Assembly (NCBI RefSeq): GCF_013030265.1
Contig: NZ_WPZQ01000006.1
Coordinates: forward strand, 186,001-250,000
DNA length: 64,000 nucleotides
Source: Ruegeria arenilitoris
Lineage (GTDB): Bacteria; Pseudomonadota; Alphaproteobacteria; Rhodobacterales; Rhodobacteraceae
Direction of reading: 5' to 3'
The notes beneath the pieces are model-generated. The model was not told the origin of the DNA. It made no database searches and saw nothing but the letters and a program-made list of their open reading frames with translations. Positions 1 to 8,776 of this stretch are shown piece after piece; the first letter of the stretch is position 1; each line of letters opens with the position of its first letter. The translations under genes and the position numbers were made by a program.

Positions 1-689
1 GCCTTCTGCATCTGTTGCTTGGCCTCCTTACCGATGATCGACTGAAAATCGCGAACCATCGCGGGATAGGGATGCGGGCCAGCCACGGTGCCGATGCAAT
101 AAAACGTGTCACGAACATTGGTTACCCAGTCGCGCAACGCGTCATTCATCGCATCTTTCAGCGTACCTCGACCAGATGTCACCGGCACGACCTCGGCCCC
201 TAGCAGACGCATACGGAACACGTTCGGGGCCTGACGTTGAACGTCATGTGCACCCATATAGACCACGCATTTCAGACCAAACTTGGCACAGACGGTGGCT
301 GTTGCCACGCCGTGCTGGCCCGCACCGGTCTCAGCGATAATCCGGGTCTTCCCCATACGGCGCGCCAGAATGATCTGGCCCAGTACGTTGTTGATCTTGT
401 GAGCACCAGTGTGGTTCAGCTCATCCCGCTTCATATAGACTTTGGCGCCGCCCAGATGCTCGGTCAGGCGTTCAGCGTAATACAGCGGCGACGGGCGACC
501 GACGTAATTCGCCCAGAGATCATCCATTTCTGCCCAGAATGTCGGATCATCCTTAGCTTTCTCGTATTCTTCTTCCAGCGACAGGATTAGTGGCATCAGC
601 GTTTCGCTGACGAACCGTCCGCCGAAGATGCCAAAACGGCCCTGCTCATCAGGACCGGACATGAAGGAGTTGAAAAGATCATTGGCCAT
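1..689 (-). CDS. trpB: Tryptophan synthase beta chain (partial)
   Basis: TrpB condenses indole with serine to make tryptophan, using PLP, in a cytoplasmic alpha2beta2 complex with TrpA. About 229 N-terminal residues are visible; the C-terminal part lies beyond the window edge. The protein starts [10 protein letters not shown] and carries the family N-terminal segment ([11 protein letters not shown]) and the PLP-lysine motif TGAHKINN with Lys98. An in-frame ATG lies 12 bases upstream (METPMAND); I chose the inner start because TrpB proteins usually begin this close to the GRFG segment. It is the last visible gene of a minus-strand run trpF-unknown-trpB. Confidence 0.96.
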   Translation of the reverse strand, partial: MANDLFNSFMSGPDEQGRFGIFGGRFVSETLMPLILSLEEEYEKAKDDPTFWAEMDDLWANYVGRPSPLYYAERLTEHLGGAKVYMKRDELNHTGAHKINNVLGQIILARRMGKTRIIAETGAGQHGVATATVCAKFGLKCVVYMGAHDVQRQAPNVFRMRLLGAEVVPVTSGRGTLKDAMNDALRDWVTNVRDTFYCIGTVAGPHPYPAMVRDFQSIIGKEAKQQMQK

Positions 690-756
690 GGGTGTCTCCA
701 TCGTCGTGCCCGTTGTTCATAGGAGGTGGCGGCAGGATTTGCCATGGCAAAACGCA

Positions 757-1125
757 TCATTTCGCGGCTAGACCCCGTTCACTCCAGATACGCAAGGCCT
801 GCTCCTGGGACGGCACGGCGATACAGGAGAAATGACAAAACCTGTAAGTGCTGGCCAGACGCGTTGTCACCTGCAGCACACGGCGATGTGGACCAGACTG
901 TGAAAAGGTCAGCATGGCCTCGATATCCTGCCAGACACTGTAAGAAAAATAGAGCCCGTTATGGGGGAAGACCGAGGCATGAAGGCAAAGCGCATCGCCC
1001 CTTGCCTGTTGCAACGCACGCCCCGCGCGCCAAAAGAACTCGGGCGCGTTGTACCAGTGTTTTAAGGAAACTCCACCAATCGCAGCCAGCATCACTAATC
1101 CTCCCCGACCAGTGATACGCAGCAT
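757..1125 (-). CDS. Hypothetical protein between trpF and trpB
   Basis: This 122-residue protein lies 13 bases after trpF and about 67 bases before trpB on the same strand, so it is probably cotranscribed with them. The frame is open further upstream to 1221, but that would overlap trpF; I chose the ATG at 1125, giving MLRITGRGGLVML. I do not recognise it firmly. The segments HNGLYFSYSVWQD and the RxRxL-like C-terminal part resemble the C-terminal half of spheroidene-monooxygenase (CrtA)-like proteins and other dimeric alpha-beta-barrel proteins, but this is a weak impression. No signal peptide or membrane segment is evident. Function unknown. Confidence 0.6.
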   Translation of the reverse strand: MLRITGRGGLVMLAAIGGVSLKHWYNAPEFFWRAGRALQQARGDALCLHASVFPHNGLYFSYSVWQDIEAMLTFSQSGPHRRVLQVTTRLASTYRFCHFSCIAVPSQEQALRIWSERGLAAK

Positions 1126-1138
1126 GGTATTGGTCAGA

Positions 1139-1783
1139 TCACTTTGCCGCGTCGATGAAGTCTCTGATACGGATCGGATCCTTGATCCCCGGTGCGCTTT
1201 CAACACCTGAAGAAACATCAACCTGTCGTGCCCCGGTCATGCGGATCGCTTCGGCCACGTTATCGGACGTCAGACCACCTGCAAGCATCCAGGGTCGGCT
1301 CCAGTACTTTCGTCCGGCCAGCAAACGCCAGTCAAAAGCCAGCCCATTGCCACCCGGCAACTCTGAATGCCTCGGTGGTTTGGCGTCGATCAACAGTTGA
1401 TCCGCGACCTCGGAATAAAGGTCTATGGCAGCCAGATCCTCTGCCTCGGCTACACCTACAGCTTTCATCACCGGCAGACCAAATCGGTCCCGGACTTCGG
1501 AAACGCGATCAGGGCTTTCCTTGCCATGCAGTTGCAGCATGTCCAGCGGAACGGTCGCCAAAATCTGGTCCAAGTCCTCATCTGTCGCGTTTACGGTGAG
1601 CGCGACTTTTGCAACACCGGCCGGAACCAGATGTGCAAGCTCTGCCGCTTTGGAGATCTCCAGATGTCGGGGAGACTTGGGAAAGAACACAAACCCAACA
1701 TAACGTGCACCAGCATCAGCTGCAGCGCGCACGTGTTCCGGTGCGGTCAATCCGCAGATCTTTACGCTCACATTGTCCGACAT
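1139..1783 (-). CDS. trpF: Phosphoribosylanthranilate isomerase
   Basis: TrpF isomerises N-(5-phosphoribosyl)anthranilate to the ribulose form (CdRP), the third step of tryptophan synthesis. The 214-residue length is usual for a monofunctional TIM-barrel TrpF. Visible hallmarks are the N-terminal KICGLT with the catalytic Cys, [18 protein letters not shown], and the phosphate-binding C-terminal segments [11 protein letters not shown] and VDVSSGVES. It lies 9 bases after the LapA-like gene and is followed by the small unknown gene and trpB, an arrangement close to the trpF-trpB order common in Rhodobacterales. Confidence 0.97.
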   Translation of the reverse strand: MSDNVSVKICGLTAPEHVRAAADAGARYVGFVFFPKSPRHLEISKAAELAHLVPAGVAKVALTVNATDEDLDQILATVPLDMLQLHGKESPDRVSEVRDRFGLPVMKAVGVAEAEDLAAIDLYSEVADQLLIDAKPPRHSELPGGNGLAFDWRLLAGRKYWSRPWMLAGGLTSDNVAEAIRMTGARQVDVSSGVESAPGIKDPIRIRDFIDAAK

Positions 1784-1792
1784 CAGAGGGCC

Positions 1793-2146
1793 TCAGCTTG
1801 CCTCGTCCAACAGGGCGAGAACATCATCCTGTCCCTGATTCTGCTTTTTCTTAAGCTTCTTGACCTCACGCTCAAGCTTGCGCACTTCGCTGGTTTTGGC
1901 GGTGGCGTCGCGACGATGCTTATGTTCGCGCAGCCATTCCCAAAGAAATCCGATCACCAATCCGGCAACCACGCCCCCCAGGACCACTAAAAACAGCGGC
2001 AGAGAGGTGGATGGGTTAAAGCCTAATAGCTCGGACAAAGCGTCGGGCATCAGTTTCAGTTCAACTATCTGGCGATTGGCCAGTGAAACTGAAACCAGAA
2101 CGATCCCGAGGATCGCAAGAAAAGCATAGCGAATGTAGCGCATCAT
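1793..2146 (-). CDS. LapA-domain (DUF1049) inner-membrane protein
   Basis: A 117-residue membrane protein with two hydrophobic segments (about residues 7-24 and 50-70) separated by a short loop, followed by a basic coiled-coil-like tail rich in Lys and Glu (VRKLEREVKKLKKK). This is the architecture of LapA/DUF1049 proteins (YciS-like in Escherichia coli, where the partner LapB controls LPS synthesis). The start codon is doubled (ATG ATG). The ihfB stop is only 4 bases upstream, so the two are surely cotranscribed. Whether it acts in LPS control here is inference from the family. Confidence 0.85.
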   Translation of the reverse strand: MMRYIRYAFLAILGIVLVSVSLANRQIVELKLMPDALSELLGFNPSTSLPLFLVVLGGVVAGLVIGFLWEWLREHKHRRDATAKTSEVRKLEREVKKLKKKQNQGQDDVLALLDEAS

Positions 2147-2150
2147 GAGA

Positions 2151-2435
2151 TCACGCTTTACCGTTCAAACGGTCCCGTAGCAACTTACCTGTTTTGAAAA
2201 ACGGCACACATTTTTCCTCGACCTGCACAGTTTCGCCGGTTCTTGGGTTGCGGCCCACCCGGGCGTCCCGCTTCTTCACTGAGAATGCGCCAAAGCCGCG
2301 CAGTTCAACCCGATCACCGCGCGCCATTGCATCAGTTACTTCCTCGAAAACGGTATTCACGATCCGCTCGACATCGCGCTGATAAAGATGCGGGTTCTCG
2401 TCGGCGATTTTCTGAATCAGTTCTGAACGGATCAT
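2151..2435 (-). CDS. ihfB: Integration host factor subunit beta
   Basis: A 94-residue DNA-bending protein of the HU/IHF family; it pairs with IHF alpha and bends DNA at specific sites for transcription, replication and recombination. Hallmarks are the N-terminal [11 protein letters not shown], the [17 protein letters not shown] body and the beta-arm motif GRNPRTGE with the intercalating proline. IHF beta rather than HU or IHF alpha is supported by the MIRSEL start and by its place after rpsA, a conserved proteobacterial order. The Shine-Dalgarno sequence (ctgggagggt on the minus strand) is strong. Confidence 0.96.
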   Translation of the reverse strand: MIRSELIQKIADENPHLYQRDVERIVNTVFEEVTDAMARGDRVELRGFGAFSVKKRDARVGRNPRTGETVQVEEKCVPFFKTGKLLRDRLNGKA

Positions 2436-2652
2436 GCGTGCTACCCTCCCAGGTCACCGTGTTACGTCGTCTACTGGTCTGGTCAGTATAGGAAAAAACG
2501 CCGTGGGGGGGAACGTAAACTCTGTGTGTCCGGGTCCCCTTTTTTAGGAAACTTCGATAATTTTTGGGGTTGAACCCCGGTTTGGACACTTAATGCGTGT
2601 ACATATTCAAATTCAACGCTGGAATTTGGAACACATTGATTCGCAACAAAAA

Positions 2653-2678
2653 CGGCCCCGCACCATGGTGCGAGGCCG
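2653..2678 (-). terminator. Intrinsic terminator of rpsA
   Basis: About 30 bases after the rpsA stop there is a GC-rich hairpin. On the minus strand its arms are CGGCCTCGCAC and GTGCGGGGCCG around a CATG loop, followed directly by TTTTTGTT. This is a textbook Rho-independent terminator and suggests that ihfB is transcribed mostly from its own promoter in the roughly 200 bases that follow. Confidence 0.85.
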
Positions 2679-2705
2679 TAAATTCACTTTGGGATGTGCC
2701 CCGGA

Positions 2706-4382
2706 TTAGTCGCCGGATTTCAGCGCTGCACCCAGGATATCGCCCAGCGACGCGCCCGAGTCGGAGGAACCGTACTGTTCCACGGCCTCTTTCTCTTCGG
2801 CGATCTCGCGTGCCTTGATCGACAGGCCCAGACGACGGGTCTTGCTGTCAACGTTGGTGACGCGGACGTCGACCTTGTCACCGACCGAGAAACGCTCGGG
2901 GCGCTGTTCGGCACGGTCACGCGACAGGTCCGAACGACGGATGAACGACTTCATGCCTTCGTACTCGACCTCGATGCCGCCGTCTTCAATCGCGGTGACT
3001 TCAACGGTGATGACCGAGCCACGCTTCACGCCGCCCACGGCTTCGGCGAACTTGTCACCGCCCAGGGCTTTGATCGACAGCGAGATACGCTCTTTCTCAA
3101 CGTCAACTTCCGAAACGACGGCCGAAACCATGTCGCCTTTGCGGTAGTTCTGGATCGCATCCTCGCCACGCTCGTCCCAGGACAGGTCCGACAGGTGAAC
3201 CATGCCGTCGATGTCGCCTTCGAGGCCAATGAACAGACCGAATTCGGTGATGTTCTTGACTTCGCCTTCGACCTCGGTGCCCTCGGGGTGCGTTTCTGCA
3301 AACACTTCCCATGGGTTGCGCTGAGTCTGCTTCAGGCCCAGAGACACGCGACGCTTGGCGCCGTCGATTTCCAGAACCATGACGTCGACTTCCTGGCTGG
3401 TCGAAACGATCTTGCCGGGGTGAACGTTTTTCTTGGTCCAGGACATCTCGGACACGTGCACCAGACCTTCGACACCGGCTTCCAGCTCGACGAACGCGCC
3501 GTAGTCGGTGATGTTGGTGACGCGACCCTGATGGACCGAGCCCAGCGGGTATTTCGCAGCAACCAGATCCCATGGATCTTCCTGCAGCTGCTTCATGCCC
3601 AGGCTGATGCGGTGGGTCTCTTTGTTGATCTTGATGACCTGAACCTTGATGGTTTCGCCGATCGTCAGGATCTCGGACGGGTGGTTCACACGGCGCCATG
3701 CCATGTCGGTGACGTGCAGCAGGCCGTCAACGCCGCCCAGGTCAACGAATGCACCGTACTCGGTGATGTTCTTGACAACACCCTCGACGGTCTGACCTTC
3801 GGACAGGTTGCCGATAACTTCGGCACGCTGTTCGGCACGCGATTCTTCCAGGATTGCGCGACGCGAGACAACGATGTTGCCACGGCGGCGGTCCATTTTC
3901 AGAATCTGGAACGGCTGCTTCAGACCCATCAGCGGGCCAGCGTCGCGCACGGGGCGAACATCAACCTGCGAACCGGGCAGGAACGCAACTGCGCCACCCA
4001 GATCGACAGTGAAACCACCTTTGACGCGGCCAAAGATTGCACCTTCGACGCGCTGGTCGTCGGCGTATGCTTTTTCCAGACGGTCCCATGCCTCTTCACG
4101 GCGGGCCATCTCGCGCGAGATGACGGCTTCGCCACGGGCGTTTTCTGCGGCACGCAGGTAAACTTCGACCTCGTCACCAACAGCGATTTCTGGGGCTTCG
4201 CCGGGATTAGCGAATTCTTTCAGATCAACGCGGCCTTCCATTTTGTAGCCTACGTCGATGATGGCTTGGCCGGCTTCGATCGCCAGAACCTTACCTTTGA
4301 CAACAGAACCCTCTTCGGGTGTGTCCATTTCGAAGCTTTCATTCAGGAGGGCTTCGAATTCCTCCATGGATGCGTTAGCCAT
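2706..4382 (-). CDS. rpsA: 30S ribosomal protein S1
   Basis: Ribosomal protein S1, 558 residues, binds mRNA at the 30S subunit and helps initiation on structured or weakly ribosome-binding messages. Six S1/OB-fold repeats can be followed, with repeated core motifs such as GAFVDLGGVDGLLHVTDMAW, GAFVELEAGVEGLVHVSEMSW and GLFIGLEGDIDGMVHLSDLSW, each followed by a KVxxID-type strand. The start MANASMEEFEALL is standard. In many alphaproteobacteria it follows cmk directly; here cmk is about 5 kb away, with a sulfatase/halogenase block between. It has its own promoter and a leader of about 180 bases containing a hairpin. Confidence 0.98.
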   Translation of the reverse strand: MANASMEEFEALLNESFEMDTPEEGSVVKGKVLAIEAGQAIIDVGYKMEGRVDLKEFANPGEAPEIAVGDEVEVYLRAAENARGEAVISREMARREEAWDRLEKAYADDQRVEGAIFGRVKGGFTVDLGGAVAFLPGSQVDVRPVRDAGPLMGLKQPFQILKMDRRRGNIVVSRRAILEESRAEQRAEVIGNLSEGQTVEGVVKNITEYGAFVDLGGVDGLLHVTDMAWRRVNHPSEILTIGETIKVQVIKINKETHRISLGMKQLQEDPWDLVAAKYPLGSVHQGRVTNITDYGAFVELEAGVEGLVHVSEMSWTKKNVHPGKIVSTSQEVDVMVLEIDGAKRRVSLGLKQTQRNPWEVFAETHPEGTEVEGEVKNITEFGLFIGLEGDIDGMVHLSDLSWDERGEDAIQNYRKGDMVSAVVSEVDVEKERISLSIKALGGDKFAEAVGGVKRGSVITVEVTAIEDGGIEVEYEGMKSFIRRSDLSRDRAEQRPERFSVGDKVDVRVTNVDSKTRRLGLSIKAREIAEEKEAVEQYGSSDSGASLGDILGAALKSGD

Positions 4383-4497
4383 GTGGCGTCATTTTCCTTT
4401 ACAGTACGTTTTTGCTGGCCGAGCGGTTGTCTCCGCCGGTCTTGTTTCATGATGTCTTCAGACGTGACCCGGTGCGCTCCTGAGCAAACAAACACAA

Positions 4498-4519
4498 AGG
4501 GCCGAGGTTACCCGGCCCT
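4498..4519 (-). promoter_or_regulatory. Terminator-like hairpin in the rpsA leader
   Basis: On the minus strand, arms AGGGCCG and CGGCCCT form a perfect 7-bp stem with an 8-base loop, followed by a U-rich but interrupted run (TTGTGTTTGTTTG). It lies about 50 bases downstream of the predicted rpsA promoter and about 115 bases before the rpsA start. It could attenuate rpsA, or be the relic of a cmk/rpsA intergenic terminator. Confidence 0.55.
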
Positions 4520-4567
4520 GCTCAGAAACGTCATCCGGACGTTGACCGCCCTTGTATCGACAGCGCG

Positions 4568-4596
4568 CGTATAGGCGGATTCCCCGGCAGGTGCAA
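4568..4596 (-). promoter_or_regulatory. Predicted sigma70-type promoter of rpsA
   Basis: On the minus strand TTGCAC (4591-4596) and TATACG (4568-4573) are separated by exactly 17 bases, a good match to the housekeeping consensus. Transcription would begin near 4560, giving an rpsA leader of about 180 bases. Confidence 0.6.
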
Positions 4597-4819
4597 GAGC
4601 AAAGCCCTGTTATGCAAGGCCCGGGGCACCTTTGGCGCGATCCTGCCGATCAGCCTGATCACCCCTTGGGAGCCCAAATTCGCGCATCCCGCTGAAACTA
4701 GGATTGCGCGATCGCGTTCAGGCAGACTGTCCAAACCGGCCGTTTCCGGTGAGGAATGTCGCGTTTCGAAAAGCACAAGGCAGCTGCAAAACGCATCTTT
4801 GCCAAAAGCGGAGGACCTT

Positions 4820-6295
4820 ATGAGCCAGCAACCCAACTTTCTTGTGATCATTTCAGACGAACACCGTAAAGACGCCATGGGCTGCGCCGGCCATCCGATT
4901 GTCAAAACACCAAATCTGGACGCACTGGCCGCACGGGGCACGATGTTCGAATCCGCCTACACGCCCTCGCCCATGTGCGTCCCCACGCGGGCGGCACTCG
5001 CGACGGGTGACTGGGTTCACAAGACAGGAAACTGGGACAGCGCAACGCCCTATACCGGAAAGCCGCGGAGCTGGATGCGCCAGCTGAGGGACGCCGGACG
5101 AGAGGTAGTTTCGATCGGAAAGCTGCACTTCCGGTCCGCCGAGGACGACAACGGGTTCTCGCAGGAAATCCTGCCGATGCACGTAGTTGGCGGTGTCGGC
5201 TGGGCGGTCGGTCTGCTTCGTGAAAACCCACCTGAATACGATTCGGCGGCAGAACTGGCGGGCGACGTGGGCGTAGGCTCCAGCACATACACCGACTATG
5301 ATCTGGATATCACTGCGGCATCCGAGGCGTGGCTCGCAGACTCAGCGCGTCAGGATCAGCCATGGGCCGCGTTCGTGTCACTGGTCAGTCCGCACTATCC
5401 CCTGACCTGCCCCAAGGAATGGTACGATCTCTATGATCCCGCCAAAATGGATCTGCCAGTCGGCTACGGTGAAGGGCTGCCCAATCATGAGGAGTTGCGC
5501 AACATCGCATCGTTCTTCAACTACGACGACTACTTTGATGCGCAGAAGATGCGAGAGGCAAAGGCAGCCTATTACGGCCTGACCTCCCTGATGGATGATT
5601 GCGTTGGGCGTATCCTAAAAGCCCTGTCCGATAGTGGTCAGGCAGACAATACCGTTGTGGTCTATGTGTCAGATCATGGGGATATGATGGGCGATCAGGG
5701 TTTCTGGACCAAGCAGGTCATGTACGAGGCCAGCGCCGGTGTTCCGATGATCGCGGCTGGCCCGGGCATCCCGGAGGGGCGACGCGTTACGACATGCACC
5801 AACCTGACGGACATAGCCGCCACCGCCCGCGATGTCTGCGGCGTAGAAGATGACGATGGAAACGCCAACCAACCCGGCACCTCTCTGGTTGGATTGGCCA
5901 ACGCGCCGGACAAAGCTGAGCGAACCGGGTTCAGCGAATATCATGATGGCGGATCAAAAACCGGCAGCTTCATGGTGCGATGGGGCAGTTGGAAATACGT
6001 ATATTACGTAGGCCACCCGCCGCAGTTGTTCGATCTGGCATCTGATCCGCATGAACAGGTCAATCGCGCGCTGGATCGGGTGAATGATCCACAGGTTCAG
6101 GCGGCACTGATTGAAGGTGAACGGCGCTTACGCGAAATCTGCGACCCCGAAGAGGTCAACGCCCGCGCCTTTGCTGATCAGCGCAAGAAGATCGAGGAGC
6201 TGGGCGGCGAAGAAGCCTGCCGCACTGCATTCGTGTTCAATCACACCCCAACTCCGTCCGAACAGGACAAGCTGCGCGAAGGCCCCGCGCTCTAG
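4820..6295 (+). CDS. Type I sulfatase (arylsulfatase/choline-sulfatase family)
   Basis: A 491-residue formylglycine-dependent sulfatase that would hydrolyse a sulfate ester; the substrate cannot be read from the sequence. The N-terminal metal site (NFLVIISDEHR), the sulfatase signature C-V-P-T-R-A with the modified Cys53, and the second metal motif SDHGDMMGDQG are all present. The ATG at 4820 is chosen because GCGGAGGA stands 5 to 12 bases upstream; a further in-frame ATG at 4799 lacks such a site. No signal peptide is seen, so the enzyme is probably cytoplasmic, as choline sulfatases are. It diverges from rpsA and converges on the halogenase-like gene. Confidence 0.93.
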   Translation: MSQQPNFLVIISDEHRKDAMGCAGHPIVKTPNLDALAARGTMFESAYTPSPMCVPTRAALATGDWVHKTGNWDSATPYTGKPRSWMRQLRDAGREVVSIGKLHFRSAEDDNGFSQEILPMHVVGGVGWAVGLLRENPPEYDSAAELAGDVGVGSSTYTDYDLDITAASEAWLADSARQDQPWAAFVSLVSPHYPLTCPKEWYDLYDPAKMDLPVGYGEGLPNHEELRNIASFFNYDDYFDAQKMREAKAAYYGLTSLMDDCVGRILKALSDSGQADNTVVVYVSDHGDMMGDQGFWTKQVMYEASAGVPMIAAGPGIPEGRRVTTCTNLTDIAATARDVCGVEDDDGNANQPGTSLVGLANAPDKAERTGFSEYHDGGSKTGSFMVRWGSWKYVYYVGHPPQLFDLASDPHEQVNRALDRVNDPQVQAALIEGERRLREICDPEEVNARAFADQRKKIEELGGEEACRTAFVFNHTPTPSEQDKLREGPAL

Positions 6296-6392
6296 CTCAG
6301 CTCTTTCAGCCTCTTCTGTGCGGTCCCATGATCAGCGCGCGGTGCAGGCAACACCTGTCACCGCCGCTAAACAAGTGGATCGCAAAGAACCT

Positions 6393-8078
6393 CTAGAACA
6401 ATTGCAGATCCTTTTCGCCACTTTGAATTTCTGCAAAGTTGGGCATGTTTTGGATCGCAACAGGTGCCGGTGCTGCGCCCGGCATTGCCACTGTCGGCTG
6501 CATTGCGGCCGCCATACCAAAGGCTGGCTGCTCTAGCTCTCCGCGTATATCGCGCAGCAGCGTTTTGTGGTCCGGCATCATTTTGAGTATCTGAGCAAGG
6601 TCCGCTTTCGCAGTCTTCATGCCCTGATACCAAATCGGTTTCTTCAACGGCCGCAGACGGTCCCGGATACCGGGACCATAGCCCGTATCATAGACCTGTT
6701 TGCCCAGAAGAACCGTCTGATAAACGCGGCTGTCGAAGAGCGTGGCAAACTCGATATCGTGGTCCATGGGCAAACGGTGTTGCCACAGTTCCAGGTTCTC
6801 GGCCAACCGGTCTGGCAGTTTCATCTCGGTGCGCGCGTCGATCCAGTATTGGTCATCGGTGCGGTTGCCCAATCGATAATGCAGGCAGATAAACTCCAGA
6901 ACCTCATTATACAGCTTGTCCATCTGCCGGTTATATCTGTCCCGCAGCGACGGCTCGATATCCCGGGTTGGCAGGTGCTCGGCAAACCAGCGCACCGCGT
7001 GATCGATCATATGGATCGCGGTGCTCTCCAGCGGTTCGATAAACCCACCGGACAGACCGACCGCCACACAGTTCTTGACCCAGGCATTGCGCACACGCCC
7101 GACGCGCATCGGAATCACGCGCGGCGTCGCACCCTTTCCACTGTCGCCCAGCCATTCAAGGTATTCATCTGCCGCCTGATCATCAGTTCGATGCGCGGAT
7201 GAGAACACATAGCCTGTGCCCACACGGTTGTAGAGCGGCACCCGCCATGTCCAGCCTGCGCCTAGCGCGGTAGAACGCGTGAGGCTTTCGATCTTATCTG
7301 GATCAGGATGCTCGATCTGCAACGCCATGGCGCGATCGTTGGGCAGATAATCCGAGTAGTCCATGAACGGCTCGCCAAGGGCCTGATTGATAATCAGCCC
7401 GCGGAACCCGGTGCAATCCACGACCATCTCGATGTCGTGACGACCTTTGCGCTCTAACATCAGATGGCTGACATTGCCCTGCTCATCCAGCTCAACCGCC
7501 TGCACTTCATCCTGAATATGCTCCACACCGCGTTTGGTGCAGACCTTGGTGAGCATGCCCGCAAATTTAACAGCGTCCAGATGATAGGCATAACCAAACC
7601 GCTGCTCAAACTCAGGCTGGCCAAGCTGGCGTGCGCCTTTGCACATGCGGCCCAGATGATCGTGCGGCGAGATTGATTGTGTAAAATCCCGGTCCCCGTT
7701 GCCAAAGCGCAGGAAATACTCGGCGGCCTCCAATCCCTCGACCATCTGGCCGTGGGCAAAGGGGTTCACATAGTCGATGCGATTACCCTTGGGGTCCTTG
7801 TTCCAGTTGCAAAATTTCACACCCAGCTTGAAAGACGCGTTGGTCTCGCGGAAAAAGTCTCGCTCTGAAATGCCCGCCTGACGGATAGTGACCGGCATTC
7901 GCGGCACCGTAGCCTCGCCGACACCCACTGTAGAGATATTGGGGCTTTCGATCAGGCAGATACGCGGACGATCCTTTTCTGCTGAGGTGCGAGAAAACAC
8001 CATGTCCAAGATTAGCGCGGTCATCCATCCCGCTGTGCCACCACCAACGATGGTGATCTTGCGCAAACGATTATTCAT
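6393..8078 (-). CDS. Flavin-dependent tryptophan-halogenase-family protein
   Basis: This 561-residue protein has the PrnA-type layout: FAD motif GGGTAGW (12-18), VGVGEATVP, the conserved lysine in the SFKLGVKF segment (Lys84, equivalent to the lysine that carries or positions hypohalous acid), the halogenase motif W-T-W-R-V-P (276-281, which separates halogenases from monooxygenases), and GFIEPLEST with the catalytic-type Glu351. It would chlorinate or brominate an aromatic substrate using FADH2 from a separate reductase, which is not encoded nearby. The last 40 or so residues form an Ala/Pro/Met-rich tail beyond the usual fold. No biosynthetic genes adjoin, so the substrate is unknown. CAGGG precedes the ATG. 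Confidence 0.92.
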   Translation of the reverse strand: MNNRLRKITIVGGGTAGWMTALILDMVFSRTSAEKDRPRICLIESPNISTVGVGEATVPRMPVTIRQAGISERDFFRETNASFKLGVKFCNWNKDPKGNRIDYVNPFAHGQMVEGLEAAEYFLRFGNGDRDFTQSISPHDHLGRMCKGARQLGQPEFEQRFGYAYHLDAVKFAGMLTKVCTKRGVEHIQDEVQAVELDEQGNVSHLMLERKGRHDIEMVVDCTGFRGLIINQALGEPFMDYSDYLPNDRAMALQIEHPDPDKIESLTRSTALGAGWTWRVPLYNRVGTGYVFSSAHRTDDQAADEYLEWLGDSGKGATPRVIPMRVGRVRNAWVKNCVAVGLSGGFIEPLESTAIHMIDHAVRWFAEHLPTRDIEPSLRDRYNRQMDKLYNEVLEFICLHYRLGNRTDDQYWIDARTEMKLPDRLAENLELWQHRLPMDHDIEFATLFDSRVYQTVLLGKQVYDTGYGPGIRDRLRPLKKPIWYQGMKTAKADLAQILKMMPDHKTLLRDIRGELEQPAFGMAAAMQPTVAMPGAAPAPVAIQNMPNFAEIQSGEKDLQLF

Positions 8079-8146
8079 ATTTTTTTGTCCCTGTTGGCTT
8101 GAGGGATTTTGTAGCCGCTTGCCCTTTTTTGTTTTTGGGCTTGTAG

Positions 8147-8190
8147 AGCAGCTTTCCCTTTTAGCTTATGAGAGACTATAGCAGCTTTCC
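8147..8190. repeat. Direct repeat pair upstream of the halogenase-like gene
   Basis: The 11-base sequence AGCAGCTTTCC occurs at 8147-8157 and again at 8180-8190, 33 bases apart (about three helical turns), within the 180-base region upstream of the halogenase-like gene. It may be a regulator-binding pair; no regulator gene adjoins. Confidence 0.45.
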
Positions 8191-8260
8191 TGCATCCAGC
8201 TAGGGCCTGTGACGCAACGGTTTCCGCGCCATCAGAACAGATGCGAAATCCACACGATCC

Positions 8261-8776
8261 TCAAATTTCCTCGCCTTTCTTCAAGAGGTCTTCAATCAGC
8301 TCCCGCTGAAGATCATGGCTGTCACCCCCGCCAAACTCCGCGGCGCCGCCAGAATACAAGGTGCCGTAAGTATTTGCGATATTTACGGTTTGTGCCAACC
8401 CTGAGATCAGTTGGTCCTTTTCCAGCGATGACAACGGATGAATATACGTAGCCCACAGAGTTCCGTTTGCGATCGCATAACGCGCATCGAGCGTACTATC
8501 GAAATTGGCCTGCATCATGCGCTGAAGGTCCTGGTTCGATAATTCTTCGGCGCTGCGGATCGCAACCATGGCCCGCATTCGATCCGCATTTGTATCGGTA
8601 ATGACCAACACAGGCACATCCGACACCGTAAACTCAAACCCTGGACCTTGCGGCTGCGCATCCGGATCAAGGGCAAAGATGATCTTACCCAGCCGCTCAT
8701 AAGTCATCGGTGGCTCAGCCTCTTGTGCGGCAAGCCCTGTGGCCAGAAACATCATTATCAGGACTAGTCGGATCAT
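8261..8776 (-). CDS. Exported protein of unknown function (possibly YbjN-like)
   Basis: A 171-residue protein beginning MIRLVLIMMFLATGLAAQEAEPP, a clear signal peptide with a likely cleavage after Ala-Ala, so it is predicted to be periplasmic. I chose the ATG at 8776 because GCAGGAGTGA precedes it; the frame stays open upstream without such a site. The mature part has an alternating strand/helix pattern (FEFTVSDVPVLVI, DRMRAMVAIR, ARYAIANGTLWATYIHPLSSLEKDQL) that recalls YbjN or type III secretion chaperone-like folds, but this is a guess. It diverges from the YHS-domain gene. Confidence 0.7.
   Translation of the reverse strand: MIRLVLIMMFLATGLAAQEAEPPMTYERLGKIIFALDPDAQPQGPGFEFTVSDVPVLVITDTNADRMRAMVAIRSAEELSNQDLQRMMQANFDSTLDARYAIANGTLWATYIHPLSSLEKDQLISGLAQTVNIANTYGTLYSGGAAEFGGGDSHDLQRELIEDLLKKGEEI

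Larger units (their letters stand above)
4383..4819. other. Intergenic region: rpsA leader and sulfatase upstream region
   Basis: This 437-base gap between the divergent rpsA and sulfatase genes holds no convincing gene on either strand. It contains a sigma70-type promoter for rpsA, a terminator-like hairpin in the rpsA leader (both listed separately), and the ribosome-binding site of the sulfatase gene. No clear promoter was recognised for the sulfatase. Confidence 0.7.

Noticed and set aside
2694..4574. Long open frame (626 codons) antisense to rpsA on the plus strand
   Set aside because: It lies wholly opposite the rpsA coding sequence and its leader, with low-complexity composition and no recognisable motif. 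GC-rich codon bias in rpsA creates such shadow frames.
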